A DNA stretch of 64,000 nucleotides from Phycisphaeraceae bacterium (lineage in GTDB: Bacteria; Planctomycetota; Phycisphaerae; Phycisphaerales; UBA1924): the NCBI GenBank assembly GCA_019636845.1, contig JAHBWV010000001.1, positions 1,240,001 through 1,304,000 of the forward strand, in the 5' to 3' direction. Position 1 is the first letter of the stretch; every line of letters begins with the position of its first letter. This document shows positions 19,401-27,400 of the stretch, piece by piece. A program made the position numbers and the translations under genes. A model generated the notes under the pieces. The model saw only the letters and a list, made by a program, of their open reading frames with translations. It was not told the DNA's origin and ran no database searches.

Positions 19401-20955
19401 AGATGACGCGTGGTTGCGTTTCGCCGCATGGCGATCTCTCGCACAGAACGGAGCCGACTCTGTATGGCCCGCTGGTCACGACGAACTTCGGCAGGAGATC
19501 AGGAGCCGGTCCGAACTCCTCTCTGAAACAGTGAACATCTCTCAAGAAAGCCGGCGAGCTCAAGTTCGCCAAGAGATCGAATCATCCGGGACGCGCCGCT
19601 GGTCGAACGCGATTCTCGCCGGCGGACTCTCGGATGTTGAAGGCATCATGGATCTGCGCGAGCAGATGGGTGTCACCGCCGGCGCGAGCGGGCTCGATCC
19701 CAGAGCCGAGATCAACATCGCACTCTACGAGTTCGTGGCATCGATCCGAGATCGGGAGGAGGAAGAAGCCAAAGCCATGGCCGGCGCGCTCGTGTCGCGC
19801 GTTCGTACGCTCTCCTCCGCTTCGGCTCTGCCGGTGCCCCTCGGTCGCTCGCTTGGTGCTCTTGAACGGACCCTGGGCGGCGGCGTGACCCGCAAGACAC
19901 TCGAACAGGTGCTGGCAGAGAACGGCCCAGGGCGGCACCGCGACTTCTCGGTCCGTTCGAAGCGAGGCGGCGAAGACGGATTCAGCGCGCCCGATGCCAT
20001 CACCTACGCGAATCGCCAGTCCGTGGCCTTCGAGTTCATACGCGTCAACGACTCCGAGTCCGAGCCCACATACCTCAGCGCGGACGAGCTCAGCATCGCT
20101 CAGGTCTCTGCGCTGCTCAACATCTTCCCGGGCGGAGCCGCGAAGGTGGGCGAAACATGGTCCACGTTCAGAGAGCCGCTTGGTCCCGGTGATGTCACGG
20201 TCTGGCAACCACGAGGCCGAACGATCGAGCCCTTCGCGGTGCGGGATTCCGGATGGTGGACCTCAGACAACGTCGGTGCTGCCGAGGCGTTCCCGCCCGG
20301 GATGGAACCGCCGTCTCCGCCAGCCGCTGAGAGTCCTGTCCAGTGGATCGAGCCCGAAACAGTCGAGGCGATCGCCCGCACGATCGGGTGCCGATTGCCC
20401 ACAAGTGCAGAGTGGCGTCTCGCGCTCGAACGCGAGCGCCGCGAGCGCGCGGTCGGCTCTCGATCCGCTGGCTCAAACCTAAGAGATCCGACGTTCGCCG
20501 CGTTCACGGCTCACGTCGCGCAACTCCGGTCCAGGTCATCCGTCCGGAGTCTCGAGTACCCACACCGAGGTGGGTACGACCCCGGCGATCTCAAGGGTGA
20601 TGACGCGTTCGCGAGCGCAACCCTTGAGAACGACGGTTCTATCTGGTTCGAGCCCCAGACTCATCCATCCCGCGGTGTTCTGTTCAGGCACTTGATCGGC
20701 AACGTCGCGGAGTTCGTCAACGACAGCCCCGGAGCCAAGGGCGGGTACGGTGTGATCGGGGGCTCAGCACTCTCGATCTCGCCTGATCCTGAGCGCCTGG
20801 TCCGCGCCAGAACGGATAGCGCGTTCGCCGATGTCGGCGCTCGCTTGGCCTTCTCTCTCCGAGATCTGAAGCCGCCGATGTGGGCAGCGTTGCTCCAGGA
20901 CCTCGGCACCCCGGTTCCCTATCTCTTCCTGGATCGTGTGGCAGAACGCCCTTAG
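16465..20955 (+). CDS. Membrane pseudokinase with C-terminal FGE/SUMF1-like domain (TagE/PpkA-TagR-like fusion)
   Basis: A 1496-residue protein. Residues about 13-205 form a Ser/Thr-kinase fold with the ATP-anchoring lysine (YAVKVI, K47) and the GEVADLHAIGEQIYQLV helix. The catalytic HRD Asp is replaced by Asn (HGNLKPSN, N147) and DFG reads DPA (170-172), so it is probably inactive. A transmembrane helix lies at about 263-286. A long helical region (about 300-1150) follows. The C-terminal 350 residues resemble formylglycine-generating-enzyme-like sulfatase-modifying domains (RLPTSAEWRLAL, GNVAEFV near 1412, IGGSALS). In Pseudomonas T6SS the kinase PpkA and the FGE-like TagR are separate partners; here they are fused. 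An ATG ten codons downstream (16495) is an alternative start. The stop overlaps the convergent lipoprotein gene by 4 bp. Confidence 0.85.
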   Translation: MSDDRRNGAVMRTFGSYEATREIARTAFGQVWLARMIGETDERYAVKVIDCGELSYVADDEIVSARLAAFLEAGKVQGAAGDGWAGVHQSGRLSDSAYIVMDALPLSLTRLVEGRSAVSGHSLVAVTTGIARALLSVWRTSQRGHGNLKPSNVFFLKPDDLRSSPIAITDPAAPAELGRDKGEVADLHAIGEQIYQLVVHRPFKALGGWPVPPGKEWERLGKVGAGWRELCSELLNPDLKPGQITLESVAERAAALTPPPKPVLRYVLAAVAVISLVVGGFVAWQRSPLSPLDWNSSLWTEVCDDSEWYALVVRAALTGEEDETLRKFMRYLPVIGSERSTFATDTPDLKELNPEFARVIRTFLLSSADSVSDAQWERFGEMYPDVYTKKGSFNRVDIKRAVDELADDKVRPPWMLGDARAISAALGERVMYPTANFESFRTQSISGSQGDISRASYGTYFARFMQKELQREIESQIELLRGQIGQGTGGVLPTPRATEEIRNSLDQGMLWERSDTPMAGRIRALASVGRDASRLQTGWKTLQEIVGRIEASPASADVVAASTRRSLSEAIESADQAEGLQGALVAVERWEKLLRQAESIIAERGQTEIDWVSLRTRPDAETAYAQAADGILSEEGVSVWVSALADERYWKITEPRPPFTAEREIEAANRALAGIDTVDREWREDEIAALESELRAVQDRVRLSSELPWIRMNRQTVIAEASATRVEAERLARETEELIAFMRTSATEQIQRWMSEDVSTLTDIVAIRDGWAILRQAIALRLGEDAGGKPAQLRSALWNARRAILWDENPATGQIREAGWAKRLSEWNAASPATRPTSWDEGAWASAVQAKREAMARSLLRAIDGWDFTMRLDRWSNFDEVRSVEERAWESSESWASSCRSMAADFQRVESLIGLWYAPDERPGDGQESIMQLIGKWTGNDTVADARRAVAIVAANAERLGAVSAADRARRFTLMSGREDDAWLRFAAWRSLAQNGADSVWPAGHDELRQEIRSRSELLSETVNISQESRRAQVRQEIESSGTRRWSNAILAGGLSDVEGIMDLREQMGVTAGASGLDPRAEINIALYEFVASIRDREEEEAKAMAGALVSRVRTLSSASALPVPLGRSLGALERTLGGGVTRKTLEQVLAENGPGRHRDFSVRSKRGGEDGFSAPDAITYANRQSVAFEFIRVNDSESEPTYLSADELSIAQVSALLNIFPGGAAKVGETWSTFREPLGPGDVTVWQPRGRTIEPFAVRDSGWWTSDNVGAAEAFPPGMEPPSPPAAESPVQWIEPETVEAIARTIGCRLPTSAEWRLALERERRERAVGSRSAGSNLRDPTFAAFTAHVAQLRSRSSVRSLEYPHRGGYDPGDLKGDDAFASATLENDGSIWFEPQTHPSRGVLFRHLIGNVAEFVNDSPGAKGGYGVIGGSALSISPDPERLVRARTDSAFADVGARLAFSLRDLKPPMWAALLQDLGTPVPYLFLDRVAERP

Positions 20956-21134
20956 CGAGACTCTGCCCGTGCCATTCGGGCCTGCTGATTCTCGCTGGCG
21001 AACATCGCATGACCGAGCGTGTCGCCATATCGGGTCGTCTGCGTCTGCCCCGAGGTTGTGATCCGCGAAGAGACGCATCCCGAGAGGACACAGGCGGTCA
21101 GGGCGAGCACGGCGGTACGAAGAGTGCGGCGCAT
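20952..21134 (-). CDS. Small (60-residue) lipoprotein of unknown function
   Basis: Read from the ATG at 21134 this gives a 60-residue precursor with a textbook lipoprotein signal: a basic start (MRRTLRTAV), a hydrophobic core and lipobox LSGC (Cys20). That leaves about 40 mature residues rich in Thr, Gln and Arg (SGQTQTTRYGD). A perfect GGAGG lies eight bases before the ATG. It is the only minus-strand gene inside the T6SS locus, and its stop codon overlaps the stop of the kinase-FGE gene by 4 bp. The sequence suggests a lipid-anchored peptide at the cell envelope. No family is recognised. It could be a tiny T6SS accessory or an unrelated resident gene. Confidence 0.75.
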   Translation of the reverse strand: MRRTLRTAVLALTACVLSGCVSSRITTSGQTQTTRYGDTLGHAMFASENQQARMARAESR

Positions 21135-21268
21135 GAACGGGCCTCCAGGCCGGATGTGGGTTCCGGCTTCAGGCACATCGGCGTTCGGTCTCGCGTGGAA
21201 GGCCGCAGAGGGCTCGGCGGATTGTCGGCACACATATCGGGACGTGGCGACCCGCGCAGTCTGACTTA

Positions 21269-21289
21269 CAGGATCTCCACATGATCCTG
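21269..21289. promoter_or_regulatory. 7-7-7 inverted repeat, possible operator
   Basis: CAGGATC and GATCCTG are perfect 7-base arms around a 7-base spacer. The repeat lies in the 272-bp gap between the minus-strand small lipoprotein and the plus-strand tssK block, about 35-50 bases upstream of a candidate -10. It could be a dimeric regulator site. It is not followed by a T-tract, so a terminator is unlikely. Confidence 0.35.
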
Positions 21290-21321
21290 CCCCCGACCTT
21301 TCGGACCAGCAGGATTGGGTT

Positions 21322-21327
21322 TATGAT
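21322..21327 (+). promoter_or_regulatory. Candidate -10 element for the tssK operon
   Basis: TATGAT matches the -10 consensus at 5 of 6 positions; the -35 region 17 bases upstream (TTTCGG, 21299-21304) is poor. If real, transcription would start near 21334. That would exclude the in-frame ATGs at 21281 and 21323 as translation starts and favour the GTG at 21407 for the next gene. Confidence 0.3.
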
Positions 21328-21406
21328 GACGGACCCCGGAGGGCCTATCGCCCGGGACATCATTACGGACCTGACAGAGACAGGCCGCAGTTTGAAGGGA
21401 GCAGAC

Positions 21407-22342
21407 GTGTCGGAAAGAGATGGACAAGACCTGAGGGGGGTTGACTCGCTCGCCGCGCGGCTCCGGATGATCCAGGCCGACCTCGGGCACGAATCCGCCG
21501 AGATCCGTCGTGGCCACCTCTGTGACGAGATCGAACGGGCCCTCGCTTCCGTCCTCCCCGACGAGCGTGCCTCGTTCCTTCGGTCTCTCTCAGACCACTT
21601 CCCATCATGGGACGCCGCACTCACCGTCAGCCATGAGCGAGAGGCCGCTGGCCTTGGGCAGGCGGCGGTCTCCGAGTCCGAGCTTCGCGACCCCGCCTTC
21701 CTGGTCGAGAGACTCGAAGACATCGCCGACGCGCTCACGCCCGAGCAACGGTCAGCCGTCGCCGCCCGGCTCGAAGCGGTCGGCCTGTCAAGCGGCGGCT
21801 CGTTCTCAGACGGGCATTGGCCGCAGGAGCCGCGCAAGAAGCTCGACGCCGCCCTGAGGGCAACGGGTTCCGACTCAATCGATGCCGCACGACTTCTCGA
21901 GTTGAGCGCGATGCTGATCGACCTCGTCGTTCGTCTCGATCAGATCGCATGGAGCACATGGAAGGCCATGGCTCCCCGATCGGAGTTCAAGCGCAAGGGC
22001 ACCACCCAGGAGACCATGCGACGATTCATTTCTGGGGATCAGGACGTGGCCCGAGGCCAGGTTGCCGAGGAACTGGAACGTCTCAGAAGTCTCGCGGGCG
22101 CACTGATCTCGACGATAGGAAAGGTCGGCTTCATCTCGTATCGACAGGTCGCAAAGCTCGCGCCAGGCGAGATCGAGGTGCTCGCCAAGCCCGAGAAGAA
22201 AGCGCTCGAGAGTCTTGAGGTCGCGTGCTGGAGAAAGTATCGCCAACTCGCCGGCAACCTTGATCAGGCGCTGGTAGAGGCGGAAGTGCTCGGTTCCATG
22301 TCCGACACCGTCGAGGCCCTTATCAGAGGCCTGAGTCGATAG
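21407..22342 (+). CDS. Unrecognised T6SS-locus protein upstream of tssK
   Basis: A soluble, mostly helical protein of 311 residues from GTG 21407, or 339 from ATG 21323. GGAG five bases before the GTG, and a candidate -10 overlapping the ATG, favour the GTG. The first half has charged amphipathic helices (SLAARLRMIQADLG, LVERLEDIADAL). The last 100 residues recall, by eye, the C-terminal region of T6SS FHA proteins (TagH/ImpI): a Pro-Gly-Glu-Ile-Glu stretch, then CWRKYRQLAGNL. No FHA domain is present. It lies 54 bp before tssK on the same strand. It is plausibly a cytoplasmic T6SS accessory protein, but the family is not established. Confidence 0.7.
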   Translation: MSERDGQDLRGVDSLAARLRMIQADLGHESAEIRRGHLCDEIERALASVLPDERASFLRSLSDHFPSWDAALTVSHEREAAGLGQAAVSESELRDPAFLVERLEDIADALTPEQRSAVAARLEAVGLSSGGSFSDGHWPQEPRKKLDAALRATGSDSIDAARLLELSAMLIDLVVRLDQIAWSTWKAMAPRSEFKRKGTTQETMRRFISGDQDVARGQVAEELERLRSLAGALISTIGKVGFISYRQVAKLAPGEIEVLAKPEKKALESLEVACWRKYRQLAGNLDQALVEAEVLGSMSDTVEALIRGLSR

Positions 22343-22395
22343 AGCGAGCCGGTCGTCATGCCAACCACATCCGACGGAGCAAGGAAGAGCCGAGA

Positions 22396-23784
22396 ATGAG
22401 CATGCAGGTGCATTGGCATGAGGGTCTGTTCCTGCAGCCGCATCACCTGCAGCTGACGCAGCGTTTCTACGCCGAGTCAATGTGGGCCGAGCGCCGGCTG
22501 GCATGGTCTTATCCGTACGGAGTCGTCGAGCAACGCCTCTCCACCGACGATCTCGCGAACATGCGAGTCCGTTTCGATCGACTGCGGGTCGTCATGCCCG
22601 GTGGCGTGCTGGTCGAAAGCCCTGAATCCGCAGACCTTCCCGCGCTCGACATCAAAAAAGCGTTCGAGTCCACCCCCTCTGGACTGACCATCGGTCTGGG
22701 AGTGCCCCTGTACTACGCGCAGAGGGCCAACGCTATGGAGCCGGGACAGGACACCGACTGGCGTGTCAAGCGGCTCTACCGCGTCGCCGAGGTCGAGCGT
22801 CATGACGAGAATACCGGCGAGAACCCCCAGCCGGTCCGCCTGCGCAGGGTCAACGCGCGACTCCTGATCATCGGACAAGACGACGCCAGCGACCTCGAAG
22901 TCGTCCCGCTCGTGCGCGTTGTTCGTGCAACCGGCGAAGAGAGCGGATTACCTCGCGTCGACACAGGCTTCATACCTCCATGCCTCGTCATCACCGGCTC
23001 ACCCCTCCTGCGTGACATGCTCCGAGACCTCGCAAACCAGATCGAGGCCAACAGACGCGAACTCATCGTTCAGATGACCCGTGGCGGCGGCTTCAATATG
23101 GAGACCCTCCGCGGCCTCCAGTGGGAGAACATCTGGCGGCTCCGAACCCTCGGACGCTTTGCCGCACGCATCGGTCCTCTCGCCATGGCGCCAGGCGGCG
23201 TCAGCCCCTTTCAGATGTACCTTGAACTCAGAGAGATGCTCGGCGAGCTCGCGGCCCTCAGGCCCGACGCCGACCAGTTCTCGAGCATCAAGTATGACCA
23301 CGACAACCCAGCTCTCGCGTTTGTCGAACTCGTCACCCGTATTCGAGGAACGCTCAAGTCCGACGGCGGAACCGGCACGTGGGGCAAGGTGCAGTTCAAG
23401 AAGGAAGAGGGCGTGCTTGTCGCGGCACTCGGGCCCGAGGTCCTCGGCAAGGCCAACGAGTTCTTCCTGGGCGTGAAGAGCGGGGAAGATCCGCGTGCCC
23501 TCGCCCGCTCGGTGGAAGACGGCGACGAGTTTAAGATGATGGCCCGGAGCATGGTGCACCACAGAATCCGAGGCGTCAAACTCGCCGAAGAACGCCACCC
23601 CCCCCTGCAACTCCCGTCGCAGGTCGGTCTCCACTACTTCCGTCTCGAACGGGCGGAAAGCGCACGCATGTGGGACAGGATCGTGGCGGAGAAGGCGATC
23701 GCGATCAAGTATCCGGGGATGGAGTCGCGTACATTCGACGAGGTCTCGCTCTTCTACACGATCCCATCGGGAGGACAGGAATGA
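22396..23784 (+). CDS. tssK: T6SS baseplate protein TssK
   Basis: A 462-residue TssK (ImpJ/VasE family), the trimeric cytoplasmic adaptor that links the baseplate wedge (TssE-F-G) to the membrane complex (TssL-M). The family start is clear (VHWHEGLFLQPHHLQ, residues 5-19), and length is typical. The region around SPFQMYLELREMLGELAAL (residues about 270-290) and the C-terminal LQLPSQVGLHYFRLE motif are also family-like. The start is one of two close ATGs (22396 or 22402); AGGA lies 11 bases before the first. tssL follows after 25 bp, so the two are co-transcribed. Confidence 0.95.
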   Translation: MSMQVHWHEGLFLQPHHLQLTQRFYAESMWAERRLAWSYPYGVVEQRLSTDDLANMRVRFDRLRVVMPGGVLVESPESADLPALDIKKAFESTPSGLTIGLGVPLYYAQRANAMEPGQDTDWRVKRLYRVAEVERHDENTGENPQPVRLRRVNARLLIIGQDDASDLEVVPLVRVVRATGEESGLPRVDTGFIPPCLVITGSPLLRDMLRDLANQIEANRRELIVQMTRGGGFNMETLRGLQWENIWRLRTLGRFAARIGPLAMAPGGVSPFQMYLELREMLGELAALRPDADQFSSIKYDHDNPALAFVELVTRIRGTLKSDGGTGTWGKVQFKKEEGVLVAALGPEVLGKANEFFLGVKSGEDPRALARSVEDGDEFKMMARSMVHHRIRGVKLAEERHPPLQLPSQVGLHYFRLERAESARMWDRIVAEKAIAIKYPGMESRTFDEVSLFYTIPSGGQE

Positions 23785-23809
23785 CATCTGATTCCGTGCG
23801 GAGAAACGC

Positions 23810-24493
23810 ATGACGCTTCTCGAGCTGTGTGAACCGTTCTTCCAGTATGTCTGCCGCCTCAATCGTTCCGCTCGCAAGGGCGTGCGTTTCGAGCCCGCGG
23901 CCGTGCGCACCGATCTCAAGTCGATGCTCTCCGATATGCGCCAACGCGCATCCGGAACTCCCGGCCTTGCCGATCAGTTTGATCGGATCGAGCTCGTGCT
24001 CATCTACTTCGCCGACTTCATGATCAAGGAGAGCCGACTCGACTTCGCCAGGAAGTGGGAAGAACTCGCGCACGAGCGCAACGAACTCGCAGGTGACGAG
24101 GCGTTCTTCGACGTCCTCGATGAGACGCTCGCCGACAACAGCGAGCGAGCGACGGAGCGACTCGCCGTGTTCTACACGTGCCTCGGGCTCGGCTTCACCG
24201 GCTTCTACACCGGTCAGCCCGAGTACCTCAGAAAGAAGATGATGGAGATCTCAGCAAGAATCCGCACGCACGTGGACAAGGACGATGGTTCAAAGATCTG
24301 TCCCGAGGCATACGAGCACACGAGCACCGCAGATCTGATCGAGCCACCCGGCCGAAGTCTCGTCGGGATCGGCATCGCCCTCGCAGGGCTGATCGTGGTC
24401 CTGATCGCACTCAACGTCTTCATGTACCAGTCCGCGTCGAAGGAACTCCTCGACGCGATGGGCAGAATCATCCGTGCCGGAGGTGGAGCATGA
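23810..24493 (+). CDS. tssL: T6SS inner-membrane protein TssL (DotU/IcmH family)
   Basis: A 227-residue TssL, the C-tail-anchored inner-membrane protein that pairs with TssM and contacts TssK. The cytoplasmic helical domain begins LLELCEPFFQYVCRLNR and includes LGFTGFYTG, the family's central motif. One transmembrane helix lies at about 186-208 (IGIALAGLIVVLIALNVFMY), leaving a short periplasmic tail. There is no OmpA-like peptidoglycan-binding extension, so another protein must anchor the complex to the wall if any does. The stop overlaps the tssM start by ATGA. Confidence 0.92.
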   Translation: MTLLELCEPFFQYVCRLNRSARKGVRFEPAAVRTDLKSMLSDMRQRASGTPGLADQFDRIELVLIYFADFMIKESRLDFARKWEELAHERNELAGDEAFFDVLDETLADNSERATERLAVFYTCLGLGFTGFYTGQPEYLRKKMMEISARIRTHVDKDDGSKICPEAYEHTSTADLIEPPGRSLVGIGIALAGLIVVLIALNVFMYQSASKELLDAMGRIIRAGGGA

Positions 24494-27400
24494 GCGCGAT
24501 CTCCCAGTTCGTCATGCTCCCCGGGTGGGCCAAGGGTGCCATGGGGCTCTCGGCGATCGGCGGCCTGCTCCTCCTCGCAAACACATTCGGTGGCCCCAAA
24601 GCCGCCGGCCTCCTCATGGCCGGGTTGGTCATCGTCGCCCTCCTGCTGGTGGCATATCGCAAGCTGCTCAAACTCCTCGACAAGCGCAAGGCCGACCCGT
24701 TCACCGCCCGCCTGAGGGAGAACAGCGCCGCCGTGCCCCAGGGCATCAGCGATCCCTCACACCGCGCCCAGCTCGACGACATCCGCAAGAAGTTCGAGCG
24801 AGGCCTGGACGTCTTCAAGGAACACGGCAAAGACCTCTACAGCATGCCGTGGTACATCCTCGTGGGCGAGCCGGGCTCCGGCAAGACAGAGATGATCCGC
24901 CGGTGCAACGTCGGCTTCCCTCCGGGGCTCCAGGACACGCTCCAGGGCACGGGCGGAACAGTCAACATGAACTGGTGGTTCACGAACCACGCTGTCATCC
25001 TCGACACCGCCGGCAAGCTCATGTTCGATGAAGCACCCCCCGGTCAGACCACGGTCTGGAAGGAACTCCTCTCGTTGCTCCGCAAGGGAAGGCCCAACTG
25101 CCCGGTCAACGGCATGCTGCTCGTGATCCCCGCCGACACGCTCATCGTCGACAGCGAGGAGCAGATCCAGGCCAAGGCAGGCAGAATCGCCGAGCAGCTC
25201 GACGGCATCCAACGCGTTCTCGGGGTTCGCTTCCCCGTCTTCGTGGTCATCTCAAAGTGCGACAAAATCAACGGCTTCCGCGAGTTCTTCGACAGTATCA
25301 GAGACCCCCAGCTCCAGCACCAGATGCTGGGCTGGTCCAACCCAGCCGATCTCGACACGCCCTTCGCCCCGGACGCAGTCGATCAGCATCTCCAGACCGT
25401 CCAGATGCGACTGCGCAGGCGTCGGCTCGGGCTGTTGATCGACCCCGTTCACACCGAAGACGCCGTCAACGGCAGGCGCATCGATCAGGTCGACGCAATG
25501 TACGCATTCCCCGACGGCATCATGCAGATCGCGCCACGGCTGCGCAGATACCTCGAAACTATCTTCGTCGCGGGCACATGGTCGACTAAGCCGCTCTTCC
25601 TCCGAGGCATCTACTTCAACAGCGCGCTCCGCGAAGGCGACGCCCTTGACGCCGATCTCGCGGCCATGTTCAACGTCCCGATCGATGCTCTCCCAGAAGG
25701 CAAGGTCTGGGAGAAAGAGAAGTCCTACTTCATCCGAGACCTTCTCATGAGCAAGGTCTTCCGCGAGAAGGGGCTCGTCACCAGGGCCAACAACGCCAAG
25801 AAACTCCAACGCCAGCGCGTCGGCATCCTGCTCGCCGCCTCCGCTGCCGCAGTCGCCCTTTCCATCGGGCTCGTGACCTACAGCGGCGTGCGATTCCGTG
25901 CCAATATCGGCGTCCATAGCCAATACTGGAAAAGCGCGTCCGAAGTCATTCTCCCCGCGGGCCAGTCGGGCTCGACCCAGATATGGCCTTCGTTCGCAGC
26001 TGTCGACAAGGAGTACGTCGCCTCAAATCCCCCGTGGTGGACTCAGGAGAATGCAAAGGACCGCCGTCGCATCGTAAAGGAATCAGAGGGTGACTCGATC
26101 CGCTATGCCGACGTGCTCGTCTCTATCGGCGAACGCGCGAGCACATCGATCGAGATGCCGCCCGAGTTCCGCTGGCTGAGAATATTCGGTGCGTCAAGCC
26201 CGAACACCAGGCAGGCCGAAGCCGCAAGGACCGTCATCGATCAGGCCATCATAAGGCCCTCACTCGAAGCCGCCCGCCGAAAGGTCGAGTCAACCGGAAC
26301 GCTCTCCGCTCCTGCCATCGCCGAGATGGTGCGCCTCGAACGTCTCGCAGCCGGTGCCGCGCCCCGCAGCGAATCCGCGCCGAGCGCATGGAACATGGGT
26401 GCCATCGTCCGCGATCTCCCGCTGAAGGTTGAAGTAGCCGGCACACGCAGCGATGATCCCGAAGAGATCTCAAAGCTCGTTACCAAACTCGATCAGGCGA
26501 CCTCCGCCGCGTACACCGGGACGACCGGCATCATGTGGCCCCCCAAGGACGCTCCTTGGCTGACGAGTCTCACCATGCTCGACACGATCGAGCGTGCGTC
26601 GAACGGACTCGCAGATCAGGTATCCGGCGGCGTCTCCGGTTCGTCGTCCATCGCCTCACGCGTTCGCGCAGTGGGCGACGCCGCATCCAGACTCTTCGCA
26701 GCGGAGAGCGGCGAGGCAGGCCTGCTCCCCATGACAGAGTTCCACGACGCCAGGACCAGAGTCCAGCACGACCGCGCCAGAAACGCCTGGTCCACTCGCC
26801 TGACGGAGTACGACGCAGCGAAGTCCCAGCTCGACCGCGCGCTCAACGCGATCGCCGATCTGGAAGACAAGCCCGTCTCAGATTGGATCGCGGCCGCCAC
26901 CAGAGAAGTCGTCGACCACGCAAAGTCGCAGCTCAACACCGTCATCTCGCAGACCCCGGCTTCCGCCGAAGCCGCTCCAGAGGCCGCGCCGGCTAGAACC
27001 GCAGACCCGAACGCAGCGAAACTCGCAGCGATCGGCGATCGACTCGCCGGACGGCTCGCGGGTATCGACGAGAGCACCCGAAACGCCTTCGCCCAGACCG
27101 CCAGCCGACTCGAATCGATGAGCGAGTCGTCGCTGAAAAAGGTCTCGTTCGACGGCGTCATGCGACGGCGGTACGACCTCCGGAGCCAGATCTACAGCCG
27201 AGCGGACGCGGAGCTGGTCGCAACCGCCGCCGCACGCGGCTTCTCCTCTTCCGCTTCCGCGATGGCATCGCTCGACGATTCCCTCCGGAACGCAATCCTG
27301 GACATCGAGAGAATCGCGCGCCCCTCCGTCGAACAGCCCGAGTTCAAGCGGGCTGTCGAAGTCAGCAGCCGCGCGATCTCCTCCGGCATCGCCCGTCGTC

